NCBI RefSeq assembly: GCF_030412015.1
Contig: NZ_JASNRD010000009.1
Location: 60,597 to 124,596 of the forward strand
DNA length: 64,000 nt
Direction of reading: 5' to 3'
Origin: Massilia sp. YIM B02763
GTDB taxonomy: Bacteria > Pseudomonadota > Gammaproteobacteria > Burkholderiales > Burkholderiaceae_D
The notes beneath the pieces were generated by a model. The model did not search any database, was not told the origin of the DNA, and saw only the letters and a list, made by a program, of their open reading frames with translations. The position numbers were made by a program, and so were the translations under genes. Shown in pieces: positions 1-8,661 of the stretch; within the stretch, counting starts at the first letter, position 1; each line of letters starts with the position of its first letter.

Positions 1-215
1 GCGCGCGCATGCTGCAGGAAGGCCGCGCCCTCCTCCGTCAATTCGAGCCGGCGCGTCGTGCGGCGCAGCAGCGTCGTCTGCAGCTTTTCCTCCAGCCGGC
101 CGAGCGTGCGGCTGGCGGCCGAGATCGTCAAGCCGAGCTGTTCCGAGGCGGCCGTGATCGAGCCGGTGTCGACCACGGCCACGAAGGCCTGCATTTCGTC
201 GAGGGTCGTCTTCAT
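1..215 (-). CDS. LysR-family transcriptional regulator, N-terminal part (runs off the window)
   Basis: The reverse strand encodes an N-terminus starting MKTTLDEMQAFVAVVDTGS, followed by an ITAAS..L..TISAASRTLGRLE helix-turn-helix and LLRRTTRRLELTEEG, the classic start of a LysR-type regulator. The ATG is at 213-215 and only about 71 residues lie in the window, so the effector-binding domain is not visible. It diverges from an aldo/keto reductase-monooxygenase-OYE operon about 100 bases away. LysR regulators commonly control a divergent neighbour, so it probably regulates that operon (inference). The family call is secure; the effector is unknown. Confidence 0.9.
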   Translation of the reverse strand, partial: MKTTLDEMQAFVAVVDTGSITAASEQLGLTISAASRTLGRLEEKLQTTLLRRTTRRLELTEEGAAFLQHAR

Positions 216-314
216 ATTTGCATTGGAATCAAAAGAATTTTGAGCATACACAGCTTAATCGACAAATATAAAGCGCGCATACTGCTCTCAGATTATTGAT
301 TGAGGAGTTACCCA
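216..314. promoter_or_regulatory. Divergent intergenic region between LysR gene and oxidoreductase operon
   Basis: This roughly 100-base, AT-rich gap separates the divergent LysR gene and the aldo/keto reductase gene. It must hold both promoters and probably the LysR operator. A Shine-Dalgarno sequence (TGAGGAG, 301-307) sits 7 bases before the ATG at 315, which is why that start is preferred over an upstream TTG at 300. I could not fix a single LysR box with confidence. Confidence 0.5.
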
Positions 315-1118
315 ATGAGCATTCCATCGTTCGGCGTCGGCACCTTCCGCCTGACCGGCCAGACCGTCATCGATTCCGTACGCACCGCGCTGGAACTGGG
401 CTACCGCGCCGTCGACACCGCCCAGATCTACGGCAACGAAGCCGAGGTGGGCCAGGCGATCGCCGAGAGCGGCGTCGCCCGTGCCGACCTGTTCCTGACG
501 ACCAAGATCTGGACCGACAACTACGCCAAGGACAAGCTGGTGCCGAGCCTGCGCGAGAGCCTGGACAAGCTGCGCACCGACTACGTCGACCTGACCCTGA
601 TCCACTGGCCGGCCCCCGGCAACGGCGTCGGCCTGCCCGAATACATGGAAGCGCTGGCCGAGGCGAAGTCGCTGGGCCTGACGCGCCGGATCGGCATCTC
701 GAACTTCAATATCGCGCTGACACGGCAAGCCGTCGACGCCGTCGGCAAGGGAGAGATCGCCACCAACCAGGTCGAGCTGAGCCCCTACCTGCAGAACGCG
801 ACGCTGGCCGCTTTCCTGAAGGAGCAAGGCATCGCCGTCACCTCCTACATGACGCTGGCCTACGGCAAGGTGTTGCAGGACCCGGTATTGAAACGGATCG
901 CCGACAAGCACCAGGCCACCGTGGCCCAGGTCGCGCTGGCCTGGGCGCTGCAGCTGGGCTACGCCGTGATCCCGTCCTCGACCCGGCGCGAGAACCTGGC
1001 CAGCAACCTGCTGGCGCGCGACCTGAAGCTCGATGCGGACGACATGGCCGCCATCGCCGCGCTCGAACGCAATGGGCGCGAAGTCGACCCGGCCGGCCTG
1101 GCGCCGGAATGGGATTGA
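315..1118 (+). CDS. Aldo/keto reductase, 2,5-diketo-D-gluconate reductase (DkgB) type
   Basis: This is a 267-residue NADPH-dependent aldo/keto reductase. The family tetrad is visible: Asp in the segment DTAQIYGNE, Tyr in the same segment, Lys in LTTKIW and His in LIHWP. The C-terminal nucleotide-binding part contains [11 protein letters not shown]. Length and the short loops fit the prokaryotic DkgA/DkgB group, which reduces alpha-keto and small carbonyl compounds. It is first of three oxidoreductase genes on this strand, ends 10 bases before the next start, and diverges from a LysR regulator. The natural substrate cannot be read from sequence. Confidence 0.88.
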   Translation: MSIPSFGVGTFRLTGQTVIDSVRTALELGYRAVDTAQIYGNEAEVGQAIAESGVARADLFLTTKIWTDNYAKDKLVPSLRESLDKLRTDYVDLTLIHWPAPGNGVGLPEYMEALAEAKSLGLTRRIGISNFNIALTRQAVDAVGKGEIATNQVELSPYLQNATLAAFLKEQGIAVTSYMTLAYGKVLQDPVLKRIADKHQATVAQVALAWALQLGYAVIPSSTRRENLASNLLARDLKLDADDMAAIAALERNGREVDPAGLAPEWD

Positions 1119-1128
1119 GGACGGCGCC

Positions 1129-2070
1129 ATGACGAATGCCCTCGACCGCCTCGTCGCCGGTGGTTTCAGCATCGGCATCGAGGCGCCGCTGGACAACGAC
1201 TGGACGCCGGACGGCGATGCGGCCCGCCGCGCGGCCGGACGCCTGCCCGGCGAGCCGGACCTGCAGCGCCATGCGGAGCTGGCCAGGCTGGCCGACCGCC
1301 TCGGCTTTCGCGCCCTGTGGGTGCGCGACGTGCCGCTGTACGACCCGTCGTTCGGCGACGCGGCCCAGGTCTTCGAGGTGTTTTCCTACCTCGGCTACCT
1401 GGCCGGCATCACGCGCGACATCCTGCTCGGCACGGCCGCCGTCGTGCTGCCGCTGCGCGAGCCCCTGCTGACGCTGAAATCCGCCGCCACCGTGCAACAT
1501 CTGAGCGGCGAGCGCCTGCTGCTGGGCGTGGCCAGCGGCGACCGTCCCGTCGAATACCCGCTGTTCGGGCGCGACTTCGACGGCCGCGGCAGCAGTTTCC
1601 GCGAGCAGGTCGCGCTGCTGCGCGGCGGCGCCGCGGACCTGCCCGGCGGCCTGGCCGTGCTTCCGCGGCAGGCGTCCCCGCTGCCCCTGCTGGTGGCCGG
1701 CCTCGCCCAGCAACAGCCGGACTGGATCGGCGCCCACATGGACGCCTGCCTCGCCTACCCGGGCACGCCGGGGGACCACTTGCGCCGCGTGGCGGCCTGG
1801 CGCGCCGTCGCGGGCGGCAAGCCGTATGCCACCTTCATCCACCTGGACCTGGCCGAGGACCCCGACGAACCGCTGCAACGCCACCGCTTCGGCCTGCGCG
1901 GCGGACGCCTCGCGCTGATCGATGAGCTGCGCGCGCTGCGTGCCGGCGGCGTCGGCCACGTCGGCCTGCATTTCCGGCGCAACCGGCGCCCGCTCGGCGA
2001 CACCTTCCACGAGATCGCCGAGACGGTGCTGCCGCATTTTCATGGACAAACCGAGACGACCCATGCCTGA
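1129..2070 (+). CDS. Luciferase-like (LLM class) flavin-dependent oxidoreductase
   Basis: The 313-residue protein has the bacterial luciferase-like monooxygenase character: an N-terminal strand (FSIGIEAPLDND), LADRLGFRALWVRDVP, then ITRDILLGTAAVVLPLREPLLTLKSAATVQHLSGERLLLGVASGDRP, a typical F420/FMN-binding TIM-barrel pattern quoted here in pieces of the whole. It likely uses FMN supplied by a partner reductase. The ATG at 1129 is the first good start after the upstream gene's stop. Its 3' end overlaps the start of the OYE gene by 8 bases, so the two are probably co-translated. Substrate unknown. Confidence 0.82.
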   Translation: MTNALDRLVAGGFSIGIEAPLDNDWTPDGDAARRAAGRLPGEPDLQRHAELARLADRLGFRALWVRDVPLYDPSFGDAAQVFEVFSYLGYLAGITRDILLGTAAVVLPLREPLLTLKSAATVQHLSGERLLLGVASGDRPVEYPLFGRDFDGRGSSFREQVALLRGGAADLPGGLAVLPRQASPLPLLVAGLAQQQPDWIGAHMDACLAYPGTPGDHLRRVAAWRAVAGGKPYATFIHLDLAEDPDEPLQRHRFGLRGGRLALIDELRALRAGGVGHVGLHFRRNRRPLGDTFHEIAETVLPHFHGQTETTHA

Positions 2071-3178
2071 ACAACACGATCCCCTTTTCCGCCCCCTGAC
2101 CCTGGGCAGCCTGCCGCTACCGAACCGCATCGTGATGCCGCCGATGACGCGCTCGCGCGCCAGCCAGCCCGGCGACGTGCCGAATGCCCTGATGGCCGAG
2201 TACTACGCCCAGCGCGCCAGCGCCGGCCTGATCGTCAGCGAAGGCACCTGGATTTCCCCGCTCGGCAAGGGCTATGCCTGGACGCCCGGCATCCACACCC
2301 CGGCGCAGGTCGACGGCTGGCGCCTCGTCACCGATGCCGTGCACGCGGCCGGCGGCACCATCTTCGCCCAGCTCTGGCACGTGGGCCGCCTGAGCCATGC
2401 GAGCCTGCTGGGCGGCCAGCCGCCCGTGTCCTCGTCCGCCATCCAGGCCGAAGGCGTGAACGTGTTCGTCGCCGAGGCCGACGGCAAGCCCGGCTTCGTG
2501 CAGGCCTCGATGCCGCGCGCCCTGTCGGTGGAGGAAATCCGCGCCGTCGTCGACGACTACCGCCAGGCCGCCGGCAACGCGGTGGCGGCCGGCTTCGACG
2601 GCGTCGAACTGCACGCGGCCAACGGCTACCTGGTCAACCAGTTCATCGACTCGAACGCCAACGACCGCGGCGACCAGTACGGCGGCTCGCTGGAAAACCG
2701 CCTGCGCTTCCTGGGAGAAGTCGCCCGTGCGCTGGTGCAAGGCGTGGGTGGCGATGCCAAGCGCGTCGGCGTGCGCCTGGCGCCGCTGACGACGCTGAAC
2801 GGCTGCGTCGACGCCGATCCGGAAACGACCTACCTGGCGGCCGCGAAGCTGCTGGGCGAGATCGGCGTGGGCTATATCCACATCGCCGAAGCGGACTGGG
2901 ACGACGCGCCGCACATGCCCCTCGACTTCAAGCAGCGCCTGCGCGCCGCCTTCCCCGGCATCCTGATCTACGCCGGCAAGTACGACGGCGCGCGGGCGCG
3001 GGAAGCGCTGGACGCCGGCTGGGCCGACATGATCGCCTTCGGCCGTCCCTTCGTCGCCAACCCGGACCTGCCGGCGCGCCTGCGCCAGGGCGCGCCGCTC
3101 GCCGCGCACGACCGCGATACACTGTTCGGCGGCGGCGCGCACGGCCTGACCGACTATCCGGCCTTGCAGGCGGCCTGA
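2063..3178 (+). CDS. Old Yellow Enzyme family alkene reductase (NemA-like)
   Basis: A 371-residue FMN-dependent ene-reductase of the Old Yellow Enzyme family. Visible signatures are PLTLGSLPLPNRIVMPPMTRSRA at the N-terminus (flavin site), QLWHVGR, the substrate-activating His/Asn pair in ELHAANGYL, FIDSNANDR..YGGSLENR, and IAFGRPFVANPDLP at the C-terminus. Such enzymes reduce electrophilic alkenes and nitro compounds with NADPH. It overlaps the preceding luciferase-like gene and completes a three-gene oxidoreductase operon that looks designed for reactive carbonyl or xenobiotic handling (inference). Start chosen at 2063 because the encoded MPEQHDPLF is the usual family start. Confidence 0.92.
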   Translation: MPEQHDPLFRPLTLGSLPLPNRIVMPPMTRSRASQPGDVPNALMAEYYAQRASAGLIVSEGTWISPLGKGYAWTPGIHTPAQVDGWRLVTDAVHAAGGTIFAQLWHVGRLSHASLLGGQPPVSSSAIQAEGVNVFVAEADGKPGFVQASMPRALSVEEIRAVVDDYRQAAGNAVAAGFDGVELHAANGYLVNQFIDSNANDRGDQYGGSLENRLRFLGEVARALVQGVGGDAKRVGVRLAPLTTLNGCVDADPETTYLAAAKLLGEIGVGYIHIAEADWDDAPHMPLDFKQRLRAAFPGILIYAGKYDGARAREALDAGWADMIAFGRPFVANPDLPARLRQGAPLAAHDRDTLFGGGAHGLTDYPALQAA

Positions 3179-3390
3179 CCGCCTCTGCGTTGCGTCGTAG
3201 CGTGGGCGCGGCCGGCGTAGGCACCGTGTGCCCACCGGATGTGTACGTCACCTCAGCCACGCCGTCCCTGGACTTAAGGACGGCTTATTTGCGCGCGCTG
3301 CGCTTGCCTTGGAGCCCATCCTTACGTAAGAATGGTGATGTCAGGTACACCACATTTTCCGGTTCATTGCGTCACCTAGCGAGGATTCCG

Positions 3391-3657
3391 ATGGACATTT
3401 CCTTCCCGCCTCAATCTGCCTACGAAGCACGGGCGACGAGCGTTGCCTTTCCCGCCGTCGTCAACGGCCATCCCCGGCGCTGCCTCGTCACGGAAGAAGC
3501 GCTGGAAGACCATTTCGGCGCCACTTCCATGGAGCCGGACCACCTGCGGCAGATCTTCGAAGCGAACCGGGGAGAAATCCAGGTCGTCGCGCAGGAGCGT
3601 TTCCTGAGCGGGGCGATGGGGGATGTGTTCTTGCGGACGCAGGATTTTCAATCCTGA
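3391..3657 (+). CDS. DUF1488-family small protein
   Basis: This 88-residue protein begins MDISFPPQSAYEARA and contains FPAVVNGHPRRCLVTEEALEDHF, the pattern of the DUF1488 family common in Burkholderiales. No catalytic motif or membrane segment is visible, and the family has no firm function. The ATG at 3391 has a GCGAGGA ribosome site a few bases upstream; longer readings upstream are not family-like. It stands alone between the OYE operon and a tRNA gene. The 212 bases before it hold no other recognised feature. Confidence 0.72.
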   Translation: MDISFPPQSAYEARATSVAFPAVVNGHPRRCLVTEEALEDHFGATSMEPDHLRQIFEANRGEIQVVAQERFLSGAMGDVFLRTQDFQS

Positions 3658-3665
3658 CGGAGGAA

Positions 3666-3739
3666 TGGAGCGGGTGAAGGGAATCGAACCCTCGTCTTAA
3701 GCTTGGGAAGCTCCTGCTCTACCATTGAGCTACACCCGC
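3666..3739 (-). tRNA. tRNA-Gly (anticodon CCC), CCA encoded
   Basis: Read on the reverse strand the 74 bases fold as a tRNA. The acceptor GCGGGTG pairs with CACCCGC, the D-arm is GCTC..GAGC, the anticodon loop is TTCCCAA (anticodon CCC), and the T-arm contains GGTTCGATTCC. The 3' TCCA is encoded. The gene closely resembles the known E. coli tRNA-Gly(CCC). The top base pair of the anticodon stem appears mismatched. It lies between a DUF1488 gene and an AT-rich NERD gene. Confidence 0.95.
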
Positions 3740-3836
3740 GTTGCCTGCATTCTACGCGGGTTTTACACGCGCTGACAACATCGTGGTCCGGCTCGAAGTC
3801 AAGAGGGGCGACGTGGCAGGACGCCCTGCACGGTAC

Positions 3837-4772
3837 TCACATATTTTCTTGGCAGACACGACAATAAGCTTTTCCGCCAAATCTCGATTTATTATTCCAG
3901 CAATATTTGGCAACGACTTGAGCGATTGGTTTTTTGCAGTTCGCGCAAAAATATTTCTTTTCTTCGCCTCGCCTCTCGGCCGTCGAATCCGGGACGACCG
4001 TCGCCTCCGAACTCATATGTGCAACCCAGCCCTTGCCAACTATCACCTGTTCCAGTTCGAATTTTTTAATGTAGTCGACGCGACTCGGCGTATGGAGAGC
4101 GTGCAATTTCTTTCCAAGACCGATCACTGTCTCACTGGAGCATAACTTCAGGATACCGATCGTATCCTTGAGTTTTACTTCGTCGAGCTTTTTGTCGTAC
4201 CACGAGAAGAATTGATCAAGCTTGATGATTGACGCATCCATATTCGATGATTGTGGCCGATTAATCACCGACTTCGGCGAGACTAGGACCACTGAATGGA
4301 AGGACGGCTGCAAGGTAATGCCAAGGCGCTTGGGCAACCCGATTTCCTTGAAAGCGTCTTTGAGTACGGATATATGGCGTGCATTCTGTTCGACCGGAGA
4401 GGGAATACCTATTTCCTTACCCTCATAGATCGTCGAAAATTCACCCAGCTCATTGATTGACAGGCCCGTGCTGAATGTCTTCGTTTCCAGAACGAAGACT
4501 TCCAAGAGCCGGTTGATCAGTATATGGTCGATCTGCGCCATACGTCCGTCGATTTCGAGGCGAAGATCGTGGATGACGCATAAATTCTTGCTGCGCGCGG
4601 CGTAGAAATCGATCTCGTATGCGGCCTGTTTTTCCGTTGCCATTCCAATCGATAAGGACCGCAGTTCCCTTTCTACCAGCCGTTTTCTTTCCAAGGGGAC
4701 GCGTTCGTGAGCAAGCAAATTCTTAAGAATCGCAATCTGGGGTTCTTTGTCGTCTGCGCTTTTGATGAGCAT
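3837..4772 (-). CDS. NERD (nuclease-related) domain protein with C-terminal zinc ribbon
   Basis: The 311-residue product has a nuclease-like core at about residues 45-160. A YEIDFYAARSKNL segment is followed by QIDHILIN and VLETKTFSTG; the D-x-E-T-K pattern is the restriction-enzyme-like fold of NERD domains. The C-terminus carries YFCANCKKPI and YCRVCQENM, two CxxC pairs that probably bind zinc. No signal peptide or membrane segment is seen. Base composition is noticeably more AT-rich than neighbours, suggesting acquisition. Start set at the ATG at 4772 (CAGG upstream); a GTG at 4787 would add five residues. NERD proteins are thought to act on DNA, but the role here is unknown. Confidence 0.75.
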   Translation of the reverse strand: MLIKSADDKEPQIAILKNLLAHERVPLERKRLVERELRSLSIGMATEKQAAYEIDFYAARSKNLCVIHDLRLEIDGRMAQIDHILINRLLEVFVLETKTFSTGLSINELGEFSTIYEGKEIGIPSPVEQNARHISVLKDAFKEIGLPKRLGITLQPSFHSVVLVSPKSVINRPQSSNMDASIIKLDQFFSWYDKKLDEVKLKDTIGILKLCSSETVIGLGKKLHALHTPSRVDYIKKFELEQVIVGKGWVAHMSSEATVVPDSTAERRGEEKKYFCANCKKPIAQVVAKYCWNNKSRFGGKAYCRVCQENM

Positions 4773-4903
4773 GATTACCTGAGCCACATACCATTACAAT
4801 ATTGCATTGTATCAACCATAGCGCTGCGCTGTGACAATCTTCACAATGTTGAGGCTGAAAAGAAACATCGAAACACATGCTCATTACAGGCAGGTCAACA
4901 AAC

Positions 4904-5704
4904 CTACGACAAGGGCTCACCTTTTCCCTGCAGGCGCTCGCGATAGGTCGCCGGCGTCGCCCCGAACGTGCGCTTGAACAAGCCGATGAAGGTACTCGGC
5001 GTCGAATAGCCCAGCTCCAGCGCAATGGCCGTCACCGCCGCGCCGTCGGCCAGCATTTCCAATGCCCGCAGTAGCCGGGCGCGCTGGCGCCAGGCGGTGA
5101 AGGTGAATCCCGTTTCCAGCACGAAGTGGCGGCTCAGCGAGCGCGCGCTGGTGGCGGCCCAGGCCGCCCACTCTTCCAGGCTGCGTTCCGTGGACGGGTC
5201 GGCCAGGATGGCGCGGGCGATGCGCAGCAGGCGCGCGTCCCGCGGCAGCGGCAGGCCCAGCGCGTCGACGGGCAGCGTGCGGATCTCGTCGAGGATGACG
5301 GCGGCGATGCGTTCGCCCCGCGCGTCCAGCGCGCCCGGCGGCCAGGTGGCGGCGCGCAGCACGCCCTCGCGCAGCAGGCCGGACACGCGGATGCTGCAGG
5401 GCTGCGCCGGCAAACCGGCGCACTCGTCGTGGGCCACGTACACGGCGTAGCCCGCGAACGGTCCGTGCGAGCGCGCCCAATGCACTTGGTACGGCGGCAC
5501 CCACACCGCATGCGTCGTCGGCACGACCCAGACGCCCGTGTCCAGCCCCACCGTCAGCAGGCCGCGCGTGGAGCCGAACAACTGGCCGCGGCGGTGGCTG
5601 TGCGGGGCCGAACCGCGTTCCGTGTCGTCGCTCCCGGCCAGCACGATCACGGGCGGGGCATCGGATTCGGTGACGAAGTGTACGTCGGCCGGAAAGTCGC
5701 TCAT
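4904..5704 (-). CDS. AraC-family transcriptional regulator
   Basis: This is a 266-residue regulator. An N-terminal cupin-like half (HSHRRGQLFGSTRGLLTV, then WVVPTTHAVWVPP) is followed by a C-terminal AraC double helix-turn-helix. The latter includes SARSLSRHFVLETGFTFTAWRQRARLLRALEML and LELGYSTPSTFIGLFKRTFGATPATYR, each cited only in part. The arrangement matches the NimR/YdeC-type subgroup. It diverges from a PPOX flavoprotein gene across 87 bases, which suggests it regulates that gene and itself (inference). The inducer is unknown. Confidence 0.9.
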   Translation of the reverse strand: MSDFPADVHFVTESDAPPVIVLAGSDDTERGSAPHSHRRGQLFGSTRGLLTVGLDTGVWVVPTTHAVWVPPYQVHWARSHGPFAGYAVYVAHDECAGLPAQPCSIRVSGLLREGVLRAATWPPGALDARGERIAAVILDEIRTLPVDALGLPLPRDARLLRIARAILADPSTERSLEEWAAWAATSARSLSRHFVLETGFTFTAWRQRARLLRALEMLADGAAVTAIALELGYSTPSTFIGLFKRTFGATPATYRERLQGKGEPLS

Positions 5705-5791
5705 GGCGTCAAATCGATATACATTGGCTCGGCCATTGTACAGGCGCCAAACAGGTCGAACCTACACTGGCATCTCTTCCAGGAGACCGCC

Positions 5792-6421
5792 ATGCTTGAT
5801 CCCGCCTTCCCCGACCTCGATGCCCTCTACGACCCGCCCGCCGAGCGCATCCAGAAAGCCGTCCTCGACCACCTGATCGACTTCCACCGCGACTATCTGG
5901 GCGCCGCCACCTTCTTCTGCCTGGCGACGGGCAGCAGCCGCGGACTGGACGCGTCGCCGCGCGGCGGGCCGCCGGGCTTCGTCCACGTGCTGGACGACCG
6001 CCACGTCGCGTTTGCCGACTGGCCCGGCAACAACCGCATCGAGTCGATGCGCAACCTGGCGCAGGACGAGCGCGCGGGCATGCTGTTCCTCTTTCCCGGA
6101 CTGGACATCTTCATGCGCATCAACGGCCGCGCCCGCGTACGGACGACGCCGGAACTGCTGGACCAGCTGGCCGAGGGCGGCAAGCGGCCCAAGACGGCGA
6201 TCGTGGTGGCCGTCGACGAGGTGCTGTTCCATTGCGGCAAAGCGATCAACCGGGCCGGCCTGTGGAAGCCGGACGCGCAGCGCGACCGCCGCGCGCTGCC
6301 CACGCCGGGCCAGATGCTCACCGCGATGAACGCCGCCGCCGGCAAGCAAGCCGACCCGGCCGAAGCCGCACAGCTCGACGCCCACTACGACCACGCGGTC
6401 AAGCACGACCTGTACGGCTGA
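5792..6421 (+). CDS. Pyridoxamine 5'-phosphate oxidase-family FMN protein
   Basis: The 209-residue protein has the split-barrel pattern of PPOX-type flavoproteins: FFCLATGSSRGLDASPRGGPPGFVHVLDD in pieces, then ADWPGNNRIESMRNL, VGMLFLFPGLD-like strand and RINGRARV. It resembles the DR_2398/MSMEG_1061-type group of probable FMN enzymes rather than true PdxH. Start at 5792 follows an AGGAGA ribosome site. It faces an AraC regulator and is likely controlled by it. Substrate is unknown. Confidence 0.8.
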   Translation: MLDPAFPDLDALYDPPAERIQKAVLDHLIDFHRDYLGAATFFCLATGSSRGLDASPRGGPPGFVHVLDDRHVAFADWPGNNRIESMRNLAQDERAGMLFLFPGLDIFMRINGRARVRTTPELLDQLAEGGKRPKTAIVVAVDEVLFHCGKAINRAGLWKPDAQRDRRALPTPGQMLTAMNAAAGKQADPAEAAQLDAHYDHAVKHDLYG

Positions 6422-6544
6422 TCTTGATGCACGGCCAAGCTGGTTAGATGGTTTTTGAATAACGATGTAACTTCATCGTCCTTGGTGCGCGTGCCGGCGG
6501 ACCGTATAGTGGAGGCTCCCATTACTACGCATGGAGCCTGGCCG

Positions 6545-7477
6545 ATGGCCGATTTCGATATCCACGGCATCGTGAATGCGCTGCACGATGTACGGCGCCA
6601 ATGGCGCGCGGCGCACCGGCCGCCCGGCGAACCGAACGGCATCGCCTTCCCTTCGCTCGATGCCGTCGCGGCCATCGTCGGCCAGCTCAAGGGCGTGCTG
6701 TTCCCGATGCGCCTGGGGCCGCCCTGCCTGCGCCAGGACAGCGAGAATTTCCACGTCGCCCACGCGCTCGACTCGGCGCTGCATGCGCTGCTGGTCCAGG
6801 TGCGTATCGAGCTACGCTACAGCGCCGCCTTGCGCCAGCTGGGCAGCACCGACATCGACGGCCAGGCACTGGCCGCCGTGCGCGACTTCGGCGCGGCGCT
6901 GCCCGGCATCCGCCAATTGCTCGACAGCGACGTGCTGGCCGCCTACCACGGCGACCCGGCCGCGCGCAGCGTCGACGAAGTGCTGCTGTGCTATCCGGGC
7001 ATCCTGGCGATGATCCACCACCGCCTGGCGCACCGCCTGTACGCGCTGGGACTGCCGCTGCTGGCGCGCATCGTCGCCGAGCTGGCGCATGGCGAGACGG
7101 GCATCGACATCCATCCGGGCGCGCAGATCGGCGCCGGCTTCTTCATCGACCACGGCACCGGCGTCGTGATCGGCGAGACGGCCGTCATCGGCGAGCGCGT
7201 GCGCCTGTACCAGGCCGTCACGCTGGGCGCCAAGCGCTTCCCCGCGAATGCCGACGGCACGCTGCAGAAGGGCTTGCCGCGCCATCCGGTGCTGGAAGAC
7301 GACGTCGTCATCTATGCGGGCGCCACGCTGCTGGGGCGCATCACCGTGGGCAAGGGCGCCGTCATCGGCGGCAACGTCTGGCTGACGCACGACGTGCCGC
7401 CGGGCGCGCGCGTGGCCCAGGCGGCATCGCGCGACGATACGACCGCGCCGGGCGGCGACGGGCTGGGCGGGCGCTAG
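6545..7477 (+). CDS. epsC: Serine O-acetyltransferase, EpsC/CysE type
   Basis: A 310-residue serine acetyltransferase producing O-acetylserine for cysteine synthesis. The C-terminal left-handed beta-helix shows hexapeptide repeats: IDIHPGAQIGAGFFIDHGTG, VVIGETAVIGERVRLYQAVTLGAK and VVIYAGATLLGRITVGKGAVIGG, cited in parts. The His and Asp of the first segment match the catalytic residues of the family. The longer N-terminal helical region and length match the EpsC group rather than the 270-residue CysE. The ATG at 6545 is preferred to an upstream start at 6455. It ends at a REP-like element. Confidence 0.88.
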   Translation: MADFDIHGIVNALHDVRRQWRAAHRPPGEPNGIAFPSLDAVAAIVGQLKGVLFPMRLGPPCLRQDSENFHVAHALDSALHALLVQVRIELRYSAALRQLGSTDIDGQALAAVRDFGAALPGIRQLLDSDVLAAYHGDPAARSVDEVLLCYPGILAMIHHRLAHRLYALGLPLLARIVAELAHGETGIDIHPGAQIGAGFFIDHGTGVVIGETAVIGERVRLYQAVTLGAKRFPANADGTLQKGLPRHPVLEDDVVIYAGATLLGRITVGKGAVIGGNVWLTHDVPPGARVAQAASRDDTTAPGGDGLGGR

Positions 7478-7480
7478 CGC

Positions 7481-7567
7481 CGTCGCCCCTGCGAAGGCAG
7501 GGGTCCGATGTTTCACGCGTTGCGGTGGCGCTTGCGACATTGGGTCCCGGCCTGCGCCGGGACGACG
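7481..7567. repeat. REP-like palindromic intergenic element, copy 1
   Basis: A left arm CGTCGCCCCTGCGAAGGCAG followed by GGGTCC, and a right arm GGGTCCCGGCC.GCGCCGGGACGACG in inverted orientation, form an imperfect hairpin of about 87 bases. It lies between the convergent ends of epsC and a TraB/GumN gene, where it could act as a bidirectional terminator. Related copies are at 25818, 31896, 54572 and 57036. Confidence 0.8.
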
Positions 7568-7605
7568 GTCTCGTTGCCAACGGGTGTCGTTCAATGCGCC
7601 GAGGC

Positions 7606-8640
7606 CTAGTTAGGGCTCTCGACCGCGTAACCCTTGGCCTGCAGCGCCGCCAGGTAGCCTTTCGGGCCGACGATGTCGCGCATCTCCAGCACGGCGAACG
7701 TCGATGCGTTCGCTGCCAGCGATTTCTCCGCCGTCCTGAGCCAGGACGCGCGCAGGCGTTCGCGCATCTGGCGCAGGCCCGCGGCATCCTTCACGAAAGA
7801 ACTGCCCAGGACTGCGTCGAGGCAGGTGTCCTGGCGGTCCGTGTAATCCAGGCTGTGGATCTCGGCGATATTGCCGTTGGCCCAGGCATTGGCGCGCTGG
7901 CGCATCGTCTCGAGGTCGACGTCCAGCGTGTCGAGCGTGCTGGCCAGGCAGGCGACGTCGTCGACCTGCGAGGTCTTGAAATCCTGTACCAGCTTGCGTG
8001 GATCGTCGAGCACCACGTCGTAGCCGGAATCGCTCATGCGCACCTTGTTCTTCTTGGCGATCTTCTCGATCTTGCCGATCACTTCCGTGCCGAAGCTCAA
8101 GCCGTTCTTCTTGACGCCGGCCAGCATCAGTTCTTCCCCGGCGAACAGGGGCCGGTAGTGCTCCACGCCGCTGTCGGCGCCGATGTATTTTTCCTTGAGC
8201 ACCGTCCAGTGCGTGTACAGCTCGGCCGGCAACACGTCGCGCAGCTGGGCATCGTCCGGGTTCTTCTTGATGCCGATCAGTTCCGGCAAGGCGGTCAGCC
8301 CGCTGAAGAAGCCGATGTGCGCCTTCGCGATCGGCGGCTTGAGCACTTCCTGCGAACGGCTGACGAGGCGCTCGATGCGCGCCGTGTCCCACTCCATCTT
8401 CGCCGGCAACGGGGAGTAGGTGCCGAACACCCACATCACGTGCCCGCCGCGGCTGCTGACCTTCCACACGCCGGGACCGGGACGGCGGCCGGACACGACC
8501 ACGGTGGCCGGCGCGGTCGCCTCCACGGCGGCCGCGGGCGGTGCGCTCCCCTCCGCCGTCTGCGCTTGCGCGGCGGCCGCGCCGAGGCACAGGACGAACG
8601 CCAGGTGCTTTGTATTCAGATAATGTTTCATCACCATCAT
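7606..8640 (-). CDS. TraB/GumN-family exported protein, paralogue A
   Basis: This 344-residue protein starts with a hydrophobic signal peptide ending AAAQAQ and continues with low-complexity Ala/Pro. The mature part begins VVVSGRRPGPGVWKV, then VMWVFGTYSPLPAKMEWD and a helical body ending LRQMRERLRASWLRTAEKSLAANAS in parts, typical of the TraB/GumN fold. It has a close paralogue directly upstream (8662-9702). In this family a GxxH motif normally follows the VFG-like strand; here it reads GTYS, so the metal-binding His is absent. Several in-frame starts exist (ATGs at 8640, 8637 and 8631). Function unknown. Confidence 0.75.
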   Translation of the reverse strand: MMVMKHYLNTKHLAFVLCLGAAAAQAQTAEGSAPPAAAVEATAPATVVVSGRRPGPGVWKVSSRGGHVMWVFGTYSPLPAKMEWDTARIERLVSRSQEVLKPPIAKAHIGFFSGLTALPELIGIKKNPDDAQLRDVLPAELYTHWTVLKEKYIGADSGVEHYRPLFAGEELMLAGVKKNGLSFGTEVIGKIEKIAKKNKVRMSDSGYDVVLDDPRKLVQDFKTSQVDDVACLASTLDTLDVDLETMRQRANAWANGNIAEIHSLDYTDRQDTCLDAVLGSSFVKDAAGLRQMRERLRASWLRTAEKSLAANASTFAVLEMRDIVGPKGYLAALQAKGYAVESPN

Positions 8641-8661
8641 CTTACCCAAGGTTGGGTTCGC

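Noticed and set aside
3666..3739. Attachment site at the tRNA-Gly 3' end
   Set aside because: The AT-rich NERD gene lies on the 5' side of the tRNA and no repeat of the tRNA 3' end was found nearby, so I do not call an integrative element there.
3741..4145. A 134-residue forward frame at the NERD gene
   Set aside because: It lies antisense to the NERD gene, has no recognisable domain and no clear ribosome site.
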